Origin: Armadillidium nasatum
Taxonomy: Eukaryota; Arthropoda; Malacostraca; Isopoda; Armadillidiidae
Direction of reading: 5' to 3'
Assembly (NCBI GenBank): GCA_009176605.1
Contig: SEYY01000476.1
Coordinates: 91,665 to 155,664 of the forward strand
DNA length: 64,000 nt
The notes under the pieces were generated by a model. The model worked only from the letters and a program-made list of their open reading frames with translations. It searched no databases and was not told the origin of the DNA. How positions within the stretch are numbered: the stretch's first letter is position 1; each line of letters starts with the position of its first letter. Positions 22,640 to 37,711 of the stretch are shown piece after piece. The translations under genes and the position numbers were made by a program.

Positions 22640-24485
22640 ATGGATAAATTTCTTAAAAGAAAAGAGGTTAGTGAGGGGTGTGAGTCTAGAAGTGAACAAC
22701 CATCAAACTCCGGTGACAAAAAGACAAAAGTTTGCTTTAATAGACAATATTGTGATGCTTATTTGAAGTTTGTTTTTCCTTGGTCTGGAGATGTCAATAG
22801 GCCTAGTCCATTATGTGTATTATGCGGCGAAAAACTGTCAAAATAATCGATGGTACCAAGTAAGTTACAAAGACATTTCACTTCTAAACATTCGTCCCTG
22901 CAAGATAAAGAGCTTAATTATTTTGAAAGACTGGTAGAGCAGCAATCAAAACAGCGAAATGTTTTTACGAAAATAATGACAGTGTCTGAACGGGCCCAAC
23001 GAGCGTCAATTGAGGTGGCTGAAATAATAGCATTAAAATCTAAATCTCACACTCTCGCTGAATCAGTCATCCTGCCCGCTTGTAAAAAAATGGTGAAATC
23101 CATGTTAGGTGAAAATGCTGAAAAAGAATTAAACAAAATCCCGCTTTCAAATGATACAATACGTAGGAGAATTCTTGATTTATCGGAAAATATTGAAGAA
23201 AATGTTCAGAAAAAACTTAAGAATTCTAATTTTGCTTTAACCGTTGATGAATCCACTGATATCAGTAACACAAGTCAATTGCTTGCATTTGTTCGTTTCA
23301 TTGAGGGGGAAGAAATAATCATTCAGTTTTTGTGTTGTAAAGGACTGTCCAAAACTACAAGAGGTCAAGATATTTTTGATATGATAACAGGCTACATTAA
23401 AGAAATGAATTTAACTTGGAAATCCTGTGTTGGCATTTGCACCGACGGAGCTCCATGTATGACAGGATGTATTAAAGGATTTGTAACCCTCGCTGAAAAG
23501 GAAAACCCAAATCTTATTCATACACATTGCTTTTTACATAGAGAAGTTCTCGTTTCAAAAATATCGCAAGAAGAATTAAAGCTTGTGTTACTACAGGTAG
23601 TTGAAATAGTCAATTATATTAAAAGTAGGCCATTGAAATCAAGATTATTTGAACAACTATGTAAAGAAATGGACTCTCAGCATGTTAGATTACTAATGCA
23701 TACTGAAATTCGATGGCTGTCAAAAGGTAAAGTGTTAAATCGTGTTCACGAATTACACAAGGAGCTAATAGCATTTTTCGACCAAGAAAAGCAAGAAAAA
23801 TTCTGCGAATACCTTCGTTGCGAATTTTGGATGGCCAAACTGGAATACGTAACAGATATATTTAGTCAACTAAATAATACGAACAGTAGCATGCAAGGTT
23901 CGAGACGAAAATATTCTCACTTCAACAGATAATATGGTTGCCCTCAAAAAGAAAATTGCGATTTGGAAAAATAGAGCAAGCTCGGGTAATTTTGAGATGT
24001 TTCCTTCAATGCGTACTACCTGCACCAAAGAAATGATCCCTGTTGTGGTTAGTCATCTGACAGCGCTTGACGAAAGCATTGACAGGTATTTTCCGTCATT
24101 GATCACAGAAGAGTATGATTGGATTCGAAATCCCTTCATAAATGTTTCTTCCAATATTGGACTTCAGTTATGTGAAGAAGAAGAATTGGCCACCATGTCT
24201 AGTGATCGAGGGCTTAAAATAAAATATTCGACGGTACCCATTGAAACATTTTGGATTTCAATACAAAATGAATATCCCGCATTAGCTAAAAAAGCTTTAT
24301 CAGTTTTATTACAATTTTCGATTTCATATGTCTGTGAATTAGGCTTCTCAACCCGAAATAACATAAAACACAAGAAACGAGAAAGGCTACGCTCAACGGA
24401 AGAAGACATGAGGGTGTGTTTATCACATATTCGACCAAACATTGAGGAAATTGTGAAAAAACACCAGGCACAGGTTTCGCACTAA
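22640..24485 (+). pseudogene. hAT transposase, ZBED5/FAM200-like, one stop and one frameshift
   Basis: Catalyses cut-and-paste transposition of its own element. The ATG at 22640 gives MDKFLKRKEV. A BED-type zinc finger follows: CFNRQYCDAYLKF, then CVLCGEKLSK, with RHFTSKH providing the His pair (about residues 32-90). The RNase H-like core holds the first acidic block LTVDESTDISN (near 23240), CTDGAPCMTG (near 23445) and HCFLHREVL. The C-terminal dimerisation region has CELGFSTRNNIKHKKRERL (near 24330). A TAA at 22844-22846 interrupts the zinc finger, where related proteins have Glu. One extra base near 23900 shifts the frame, and the downstream part (MVALKKKIAIWK) continues in the new frame. 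The total is about 614 codons, the usual size for the family. The many host genes of this type in vertebrates are domesticated copies. Here the intact TIRs and duplication show it is still a transposon. Confidence 0.92.
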
Positions 24486-24594
24486 ATATGCTGCAAAATT
24501 AACTGAATAGATTTTGAAACACTGCAGTAAAGTAAGTTCATATTTCTGCTTTTTTAATCTATGCCCCTTATGGTTATATTTCATAACATTCAAG

Positions 24595-24809
<215 letters not shown>

Positions 24810-24879
24810 CTTCATTTAAATTTTGCCAAGTGTGCCTTGATATTTTCATGTGCTCTTAAGTGTGCCGTTGGTGAAAAAA

Positions 24880-24894
24880 GGTTGAGAACCACTG
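24880..24894 (-). repeat. hAT right terminal inverted repeat
   Basis: GGTTGAGAACCACTG, the exact reverse complement of the left TIR. Confidence 0.93.
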
Positions 24895-24902
24895 ATCTAG
24901 AC
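24895..24902 (+). repeat. Right 8-bp target site duplication of hAT
   Basis: ATCTAGAC, identical to 22042-22049. Confidence 0.95.
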
Positions 24903-25635
24903 GTTCGTATAGGTTGTTTTTGAACCAAGAACTATCAGACCTCCTGGATAATATTCCACTTGCCATTCAATGTATTCACCTTTTTGTTTGGTTGCCAGAC
25001 AATATCCTGACGATATATTTTCAAAGCAATTGTTTGGTAGAAGTGAACCGAATGCAAACCGTTGGAATATTTATTTCTTTTGATGTTATTTACGACAATT
25101 TATGTTCGCAACACCAGCTCCAACTGTCGGCGTTCTTCTCAACAAGACTTCGACGTTAAATGAAGTACTCCTGGAATCCTAGAGCGTGCTCATTAGTTCC
25201 TAGGACGGTGTGAAGTGTCTGTTGCAACTTTTCAAATATCTCATTTAAAATTTATGTAATAATATATTTAATTATTAGTATATCCCATATTTCACAATAA
25301 ATTTTGCCCCACTCTCTATTTTATTTGACTTTCCTCCATGTATCCTATATTACATACACGTGACCTCATGTGTACAAGTTTTTGTTACACATTCATATTG
25401 TTTTGTAAACATTGCAAAACATAATCTCTCCATAGCTACATGGGATAGATCTACTTAATTTATACACTTGTATCGTATGGCATTACTAATTCTGGAGTTG
25501 GTGAAAATTTCTAGAAGCTCTCACTTTTAATCTCTGCATTTTGGAACCCTTCTTTATATAGATTTTCTCTATAGTTGGGTCTGTATAACCTCGGATCAAA
25601 GTTTGGCCAAGCAATTTTGATTATATATATATAAT
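24903..25635. other. Spacer between hAT and Penelope-like element
   Basis: The first 250 bp continue the sequence split by the hAT. A plus frame at 24914-25159 is open for 81 residues but not recognised. 25160-25635 is AT-rich with no signal. Confidence 0.45.
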
Positions 25636-25735
25636 CTTAAATGTAGGTGTAGTTGAAGTCCATGTGATTAATGTGTCTAGGAAAGAAATACTATTGTTAT
25701 TAATCACATGGACTTCAACTACACCTACATTTAAG
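25636..25735. repeat. Inverted repeat (37-bp arms) at Penelope 5' end
   Basis: Arms 25636-25672 and 25699-25735 are perfect reverse complements, around a 26-nt loop. Confidence 0.95.
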
Positions 25736-26437
25736 ATATACAGAAAACCAAATACGAATCCGTCATATATACAATGGTTTTCGTTTCATAACATTTCAAC
25801 AAAAATTGCAGTATTAAGTAATCTATTTTTACGAGCCTTAAAATTAGTTAACCCCACAAACCTTAAAGAAGAATTAAACTATATAATAAACACATTTAAA
25901 AAATTACAATACCCAAACAATATTATCACAAAAAGTTTTAAAAAAGCACGAAAAAAATACTACAACGCACCGATGGAAAAATTCAATCCCAAAAACATAC
26001 TTCCAATACCAAACTTACATACACACGAAATAAAAAACAGTATACAAAATGAAATATTCACTGTAAAATCCAATTCAATAACTCTAAAACACATTTTAAA
26101 ACCAAAAATAAATCAACTTGACAATAATATTGGTGTTTACAAGATCCCATGCAATCAATGCAACAAAATTTACATAGGAGAAACTAATGATATTAAACGA
26201 CGATTGTACCAACACACACTAGATCTTAAAAACGACAACAAATATTCTTCCCTTACAAACCACAGAAATAACTTTAACCATATACCTAACATACAGAATT
26301 CTCAATTAATCAAAACAGTACAGAATACAAACAAAAGAAAAATTATTGAATCATTCATTATTAAAAATACACAAAACGTTAACTTAATAAGAGGCGAATT
26401 CCCTCTTGACAATATCACAAATACAATGATTAAATAA
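25694..26437 (+). pseudogene. Penelope RT C-terminus plus GIY-YIG endonuclease
   Basis: Open frame of about 248 codons ending in TAA at 26435-26437. The RT thumb region reads KIYRKPNTNPSYIQWFSFHN, then KIAVLSNLFLRALKLVNPTN. The endonuclease starts with GVYKIPCNQCNKIYIGETND: the GIY motif appears as GVY, the YIG motif is intact, and the CNQC pair is the zinc-binding insert typical of Penelope endonucleases. The catalytic Arg is in IKRRLYQH, followed by His residues in LTNHRNNFNHIPN. The frame has no internal stop over the endonuclease, but the fingers and palm of the RT are absent, so the copy is a truncated pseudogene. The first in-frame ATG at 25664 belongs to the inverted scrap and is not a real start. 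Confidence 0.85.
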
Positions 26438-26721
26438 ATCAAATAGACTACGCACAACTTTGAAGAACTTACCAATGTTGCCAAAATAAATATCTAAAAG
26501 TAGCCATACAAAATTAACATTATACCAAATGATCATTTAGACGAATTGTCCTGAAGAAGTGTCTCGAGTGATGAGCACGAAAGCTCGACAGTAGTCTTAA
26601 AAATTTTTTAAAATGTTTTAACTCATATAGTGAATAAGTGCCTAATTACTAATTTAAGCTTCAAACAGGGGTATAAAAAGAATAAATATATACATTTATG
26701 GTTAATAGTAAATAGTAAATT

Positions 26722-29655
<2,934 letters not shown>

Positions 29656-30330
29656 TGTTAAATTTAGGATATGAAATGAAAAGTTAATAAAAACAAAGAT
29701 GGTATATTTTGCAGAATTAATAGGAGATAAATTTGATATAATCCGAACCAAGAGTCAAGGTTGGTCTCTCCCAAATTTGCATAAGATTAACTTGTATTCA
29801 AAAGAGCATCTCTGTAAATGCGATATAAAAAAACAGATCTTAGTTAAGAATATGATTATGAACAACTTCTAAACGAAAGTACACAATGGTAGAAGAATAA
29901 CTTACACAGATCTTAATAGAAAAGCTTCTTCTTGAGAAATATTTTATTTCCTCACACAGGAACCAGTAGAGTGAACTAGTCCCTCTCGTCTAGAAGTTTT
30001 ATTCATAAACCATTCACTGCAGCAATATCACGAATAATCTAGTAAAAGAATGTACAATCGAACAGATTAAATAGTCAAATTGATTTTATATCAAACGATA
30101 TGATTAATAAATCTTGATTGAAAATTAAGAACTTTATTAATAGAACTTTAATAGAACTTTTCAGTTTTAAATCTATTAGAGAACTTTATTTAAGATAATC
30201 TTTCTTAATGACAGCAAAAAGAGAACTTTCCTTTGCGGAATCGAAATGAGAACTGAACTTTAAAAGAATAGTAACCTTCAATTTTACATTTAGTGCAATC
30301 TTTTTTTTATATATTTTAGCTCTATGATTT
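29656..30330. other. AT-rich spacer up to an assembly gap
   Basis: No significant open frame and no similarity to other parts of the window. Confidence 0.5.
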
Positions 30331-30430
30331 NNNNNNNNNNNNNNNNNNNNNNNNNNNNNNNNNNNNNNNNNNNNNNNNNNNNNNNNNNNNNNNNNNNNNN
30401 NNNNNNNNNNNNNNNNNNNNNNNNNNNNNN
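30331..30430. other. Assembly gap (100 N)
   Basis: Exactly 100 undetermined bases, a conventional placeholder for a gap of unknown length. Confidence 0.99.
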
Positions 30431-30582
30431 TCTTCCCTTCTCTCTCCCCATTTTTCTAAGTAAACCATTCATCAATAGATTAAATAACATGGAGATATTA
30501 CACACCCCTGTCTCAATACCACTCCTATGCTAAACCAATCCGATAGTTCTCTCTTCACCCTCACTCTTGATCTACAATTCGC

Positions 30583-31992
<1,410 letters not shown>

Positions 31993-32259
31993 GATTCATT
32001 CAATTCTAGCATCGCAAAACGCAGAAACACCATACACAAGTCCATAAAACATAAACAAACAGAAAAAAAATCAAACTTAGGTTCATCAGCATAGAAGGCA
32101 AACAGAAGGTACGCACTCTCTTCTCACCCAGAGAGTGTGAATCTTCTGTTTGCCTTCTATGCTGATGAACCTAAGTTTGATTTTTTTCCTGTTTGTTTGT
32201 GTTTTATGGACTTCGGCATGGTGTTTCTGCGTTTTGCGATGCTAGAATTCAATGAATCA
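31993..32259. repeat. Foldback: two 116-bp inverted arms with 34-nt loop
   Basis: Arm 31993-32108 pairs with 32143-32259 with only a few mismatches. The loop itself contains CACTCTC/GAGAGTG, so almost the whole 267 nt can form one hairpin. The right arm leads straight into the G/T-rich satellite, and its GGTGTTTCTGCGTTTTGCGA resembles the satellite unit. The arms therefore look like an inverted duplication of the array's first units. Confidence 0.9.
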
Positions 32260-33776
32260 TGTAATTTGTATGAATGAAGTATGATATCGTGTGAATTGTG
32301 ATGGTGGAATTAAGAGTTTTTGCGATTTGTGTGATTAAGTTTGGTGTTTTTGCGGTTAGTTCCTTTGAAACTGCTGTTTTTGTGACTTGTGCTAATGAAA
32401 TTTGGGTGAATTTTGTGATATGCGTTTGAATTCGATGATTTTGTGAGTTGTGATGATGTTGTCAATGTAAATTTTGTGTTTTGTGTCGCTTTAGTCTGAT
32501 GTTTTTCTTACTGCAATGATAAACTTTTTTTTTTTTTTTTTTTTTGCGTATTGCGGGATTAAGATTGATGTTTTTGTTCTTTGTGAAGCTGGTGATGAGT
32601 AAATTTTGTGCTTCGTATGCCTGAGTTTGAAGTTTTGTGATCAGTAATGATGAAATTAAGTGAATTTTGTGATTTGATTATTTGAGCCTGATGTTTTGTG
32701 ACTTATGTTGTTGAAGTTAAGTAATTTTTGTGGGCTATGTGTTTGAGAATGGTGTTTTTGTGGGATGTGTTGTTGAAATTTAAATGTTTTTTTTTTTTTT
32801 TTTTTTTTTTTTTTGTGTGTGTTTTGTGTGATTAAGCTTGATGTTTTTGTGGTTTGTGATGTTGAAGGCGTGTAACTTTTGTGCTTTGTATGATTGGATA
32901 TAGTGATTTTGTGAATTGTGTTGATGAAATTATGTGAGTATTTGTGATTTGCTTGTTTGAGTTTGATGTTTTGTGACTTGTGTTCTTGAAATTAAATGAT
33001 TTTTGTGGTCTAAGTGGTTGAGAATATTGCTTCTGTGGCTTGCGTTGTTGAAGTTAAATGAGATTTGTGCATTGTGTGATTGAGAATTGTTTTTGTGACC
33101 TGTGACGGTGAAGTTAAGTGAATTTTGTGTTTTGTGGGATTGAGTTTGGTGTTTTTTGCGATAAATAATGCTGGTGATTAGTGAGTTTTGTGCTTGGTGT
33201 GTATCAATTTGGTGGTGTTGTGATTTGTCATGCTGGATCTGAGTGTTATTGTGATTTGTGTGGCTGAGCTTGGTGTTTTTGTAGATAGTACCCCTGAAAT
33301 GATGTTTTGTGGTTTGTATTTGTGAAATTTGAGTAAAGTTTGTGATTACGAGTTTGAAACGAAATGTTTTTGTGAATTGAGATGCCTTTGTTGTGCTAAT
33401 TTTTGTTTTGTGTACTTCACCCTGGTGTTTTTGTGACCTGTGGTTGTGAAGTTAAGTGAATTTTGGGCTTTGCTTATTTGAGCTCGATTTTTTTGTGACT
33501 TGTGTTGGTGAAATTAAGTGCTTTTTTGTAGATTGTGTAATTGAGAATGGTGTTTTTGTGGCATGTGTTGGTGAAATTGTTTTTTTTTTATGATTTGTAT
33601 GATTGAGTTTGATGATTTTGTGGATTGTGATACTGAAGGCGAGTAAATTTTTTGCTTTGTGGGATTGAGATTGGTGTATTTTTTTTTTTTTTTTTTTTTT
33701 TTGAGATATATAATGAAGTGATTAGTGAGTTTTGTGTTTGGTGTGTATGAATTTGGTGTTGTGATTTGTCATGGTT
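32260..33776. repeat. G/T-rich degenerate satellite array, left part
   Basis: Endless variations of a unit of roughly 60-70 bp built from TTTTGTGATTTGTG, TGATTGAGTTTGGTG and TTGAAATTAAGTGAA. The plus strand is very poor in C. T-runs of 18-30 bp occur near 32530, 32795 and 33685. No coding frame. Confidence 0.9.
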
Positions 33777-33999
33777 TTTTTACCAAATTGGGACCTTCAA
33801 TAAAGCAATTAATAAGACTAGTTTTATTTGAATCTTTCAAACTACAGTTATATACTATTCTTAATTTTGTAGTTAAAGAGTCTTCTCTATACACACCTCT
33901 ATGGGTTAAATAATGACAACCAACTTTATTAAAGGGGTCTTTGCGGACTTCCTCAATAAAGCCTAAATTTAGCTGTTCTTTGAAGATTTCATGTACAAG
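33777..33999 (-). mobile_element. BEL/Pao fossil piece inserted in the satellite
   Basis: About 220 bp matching 37795-38015 almost base for base. The minus strand encodes the start of the BEL/Pao reverse transcriptase (LNLGFIEEVRKDP, CHYLTHRGVYREDSLTTKLR). It is flanked by satellite on the left and LINE A5 on the right. A broken, short remnant, about as old as the larger BEL fossil or a duplicate of it. Confidence 0.85.
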
Positions 34000-35290
34000 T
34001 ATGGCTTTCGTAAGAAACGCTCTACTGGGGATCTCCTTTCCCTTCTCTCTGATTCTTGGTCCTCCGCAATTCGGCATTTCGGCGAATCTTTTGCTGTTGC
34101 GCTAGACATATCGAAAGCTTTCAATAGAGTCTGGCACAAAGCTTTGATTTCCAAACTTCCCTCCTAATGAATCTGTCCTTCTCCCTTCTCTCTGATTTCC
34201 TTTCCGGTCGTTCTATAGCAGCAGTTGTAGACGGCCACAGTTCTTCTTTTAAATCTATTAATAGTGGTGTTCCTCAAGGATCTGTCCTATCCCCAACACT
34301 TTTTCTACTTTTCATTAATGACCTTCTCTCTGTTACTTCATCTCCTATCCACTCTTATGCTGATGACTCCACCCTTCATTACTCTTTTCAATTTGAAAGG
34401 CGCCCCTCTCAACAACAGTTACTAGACGCAAGGAGGGTTGCCTTGGAGCAGCTGACCTCTGATCTATCTCGTATTTCTAATTTGGGGCAGAGAGAACATG
34501 GTTGTTTTCAATGCCACCAAAACTCAATTCCTCCATCTATCTACTCGACACAATCTTCCACACAACTATGATATCTTCTTCGAAAACACTCAACTCAGAC
34601 CTTCATCTGTTCTTAATTAATATTCTCGGTGTTTCCTTTTCTCGTGATCTTTCTTGGAAAGATCACATTACCTCTCTTTCTAAACAAGCTTCTAAGAGGT
34701 TGGGTGTTCTGAGGCTCCTTCAGTATTTCTTCACTCCATCCCGGTTGCTTGCTCTGTATAGGGGTGTTGTTCGCCCCTGTATGGAGTATGCTTCGCACAT
34801 CTGGGGTGGTTCCACACATACAGCTCTCCTAGAGAAGGTGGAGTCTAGGGCATTTCGTCTCATCAACTCTCCTGCTCTTACTAACTCTCTTCGATCTCTT
34901 TCTGCCCGTCGAATTGTTGCGTCACTCTCTCTATACTATCGCTATTACAATGGACACTGCTCTTCTGAACTCTCTCGTCGCATACCTCCTCCACTGAGAA
35001 GGGCTCATGCGACTCGTCTTTCTACACAGTCTCATCCTTTCTCTGTCCAACTCTCTGACCCCAGACTTAACCGCTATGCTCTGTCTTACATGTACTCTAC
35101 TGGTAAAATCTGGAACACACTCCCTTCTTCTATTTTTCCAACTTCCTATGACTTACACACCTTCAAACGTCGTGTATCAGGTCACGTCGGCCTTTAATTA
35201 TAATAGGGTTCCGTCTTTTCCCCAAATCCGGTAGAATTTTAGTAGGCCTCTGGCTTTTGCCCACCTGAGGCGAAAAAAAAAAAAAAGAAA
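34000..35290 (+). mobile_element. LINE A copy A5, 3' fragment
   Basis: Starts in the RT at YGFRKKRSTGDLLSLLSDS. The active-site box SYADDSTLHYSF (near 34345) is intact, and motif A reads VALDISKAFNRVWH, keeping the catalytic Asp. 34502-35197 is open for over 200 codons covering the RT end and C-terminal domain up to its natural end [10 protein letters not shown] few frame changes and small gaps lie upstream. It ends TTTTGCCCACCTGAGGCGAA, then an A-rich tail with no TA repeats. It lies inside the G/T-rich satellite together with the BEL piece. Confidence 0.92.
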
Positions 35291-37711
35291 AAAAAGTCAA
35301 GCTGAGTTTGGTGTTTTTGTAGATAGTACCCCTGAAATGATGTTTTTGTGGTTTGTATTTGTGAAATTTGGGTGAAGTTTGTGATTATGAGTTTGAAATG
35401 AAATGTTTTTTTGAATTATGATGCCTTTGTTGTACGAATTTTTGTGTTTTATGTACTTCAACCTGGTGTTTTTGTGGCATGTGGTTGTGAAGTTAAGTGA
35501 ATTTTGGGCTTTGTGGGTTTAAGTTTCGTGTTTTTTGTGATATATAATGTTGGTGATAAGCGAGCTTTTGTGTTTGAGGTATATGAATTTGGTGTTTTTG
35601 TGATCTATGATGATGAAATTAAATGAATTTTAAACTTTGCTTATTTGAATTTGATATTTTTGTGACTTGTGTTGTTGAAATCATGTGTTTTTGTGATTTG
35701 CTTGTTTGAGTTTGATGTTTTGTGACTTGAGTTGATGAAATTAAGTGATTTTTGTGGTCAGAGTGTTTGAGAATGGTGTTTTGTGACTTGTGTTGTTGAA
35801 ATTAAGTGATTTTGTGGCCTGTGTAATTGAGAATGGTGCTTTGTGGCGTATGCTGCTGAAATTGTGTTTATGATTTGTATGGTTGTTTGATGATTTTGTG
35901 GTTTGTGATGCTGAAGGCTAATAAATTATGTGCTTTGTATGATTGGTTATGGTGTTTTGTGAACTGTGTTGATGAAATTATGTGAGTTTTTGTGTTTTGA
36001 TTGTTTGATCTTGATGTTTTGTGGAATTGCTGTGTTGAAATTAAGTGATTTTTGTTGACTATGTGTTGAAAATGGTGTTTCTGCGGCTTGTGCTATTGAA
36101 ATTAAGTGAGCTTTGTGCTTTATGTGATTGAGAAATATGTTTTGTGGCCTGTGGCAGTGAAATTAAGTGAATTTTGTGATTTGTGGGATTGAGTTTGGTG
36201 TCTTTTGTGATACATAATGCTGGTGATAAGTGAGCTTTTGTGTTTGGTGTGCATGAATTTGGTGTTATTGTGATATGTCATGCTGAATCTGAGTGTTATT
36301 GTGATTTGTGTGATTGAGGCTAGTGTTTTTGTGGTTAGTACCCTGAAAATGATACTTTTGTGACTTGTGTTGTTGAAATTGTGTTTTTTGTGGTCTGTGT
36401 AGTTGAAATTAAGTGAGGTTTGTATTTTGTGTGTTTGAGAAATATGTTTTGTGGTATGTGGTTGTGAAGTTACGTAAATTTTGTGCTTTGTGTGTTTGAG
36501 TTTAATATTTTTTGATATATAATGTTGGTGATAAGTGAACCTTTGTGTTTGGAGTGCATGAATATGGTGTTATTGTGATTTGTCATGCTGAATCTGAGTG
36601 CTATTGTGATTTGTGTGATTGAGCTTGTTGTTTTTGTGGTTGGTACCCCTAAAAATTATGTTATTGTGACTTGTGTTGTTGAAATTAAGTGTTTTTGTGA
36701 CCTGTGTAGCTGAAATTGTGAGGTTTGTGTTTTGTGTGTTTGAGAAATATGTTTTTGTGATATGTGGCTGTGAAGTTAAGTAAATTTTGTGCTTTGTATG
36801 ATTGAGTTTGAAGATTTTGTGGATTGTACTTTTGAATTTGTTGCTTTTGTGACAAGTGTTGATGAATTTAGGTGAATTTTGTAATTTGTGTGATTGAGAT
36901 AAATGTTTTTGGGAATTGTGATGCTAGATTTATGCGAGCTTTACCTTTTTGTGTGATTAAGTCTGGTATTTTTGTTTCTTGTGATGATGGAGGTGTTTTT
37001 TTTTTTGCGATTTGTATGATTGAGATTAATGTTTTTATGCCTGCGATGCTGTTGATGAGTAAGTTTTACTCTTTGTGTGATTGGGTTTGCTGTTATTGTG
37101 TCTTGTGATGCTGAAATTAAGAGCTTTTAGTGATTTGTGTTCTTGAATGTTTTTTTTTTCCTGTTTGGAATGCTGATTATGAGTAAATTTGCACCTTGTG
37201 ATTAATTTAGATGTTCTTTGTAGTCTGGGTTGATGAAATTAAACGGATTTTGTGTTTCATATGATTGAGTCTGATGCTTTTGAGATTTGTGTTGCTGCTA
37301 TTAAGTGAATTTTTGAATTATGTGGGATTGAGTTTGGCGATTTTTTGCGATATATAATGCTGGTGATTAGTGAGTTTTGTGTTTGATGTGCATGAATTTG
37401 GTGTTGTTGTGATTTGGGGTGATGTAATTAAGTGAGTTTTGTTCATGTATTTGGGTAAGGGGATTTGTGCACTGTAATGCTGGAGATAGGTGATTTTGTG
37501 TTTTTGTGTGAATGAGTTTAGCTTTTTGTGCTTATGGAGCTATGTGTTTTGTATTTTGTGTGGATATGTTTGATGTGTGTTAGTGTATTCAGTGTTTTGC
37601 CTGTTTTGAATGCTTTTTCAATCTTTTTTGTGTATGCATTCGTGTGCGTATGTGCGTGTGTGAGTATGTGTGTGTGATTGTGTGAACGAATTTGGTGTTT
37701 TGTGACTTGTG
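35291..37711. repeat. G/T-rich degenerate satellite array, right part
   Basis: Continues the array interrupted at 33776. The block GTTTTTGTAGATAGTACCCC (33280) recurs at 35318, and GCTGAATCTGAGTG recurs at 36282 and 36587, a 305-bp spacing. The array therefore has higher-order units several monomers long. The array ends at 37711, where the larger BEL/Pao fossil begins. Confidence 0.88.

Larger units (their letters stand above)
25636..26600 (+). mobile_element. Penelope-like retroelement, 5'-truncated, with inverted 5' scrap
   Basis: The body (25699-26600) encodes the end of the Penelope reverse transcriptase and its GIY-YIG endonuclease, then a short 3' tail. The first 37 bp (25636-25672) are an exact inverted copy of 25699-25735, separated by 26 bp, so the 5' end forms a hairpin. 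Inverted scraps at 5' ends are a known habit of Penelope-like insertions. The tail (26551-26586) holds CTGAAGA, a 6-bp stem and GAAA, the strand order of a hammerhead ribozyme core, a motif known in this class. Confidence 0.85.

Noticed and set aside
32260-37711. CRISPR-like or protein-coding interpretation of the G/T-rich repeat
   Set aside because: Units are degenerate and contiguous with no spacers. Short open frames such as the one at 36872-37108 follow the repeat composition and have no homologue that I recognise.
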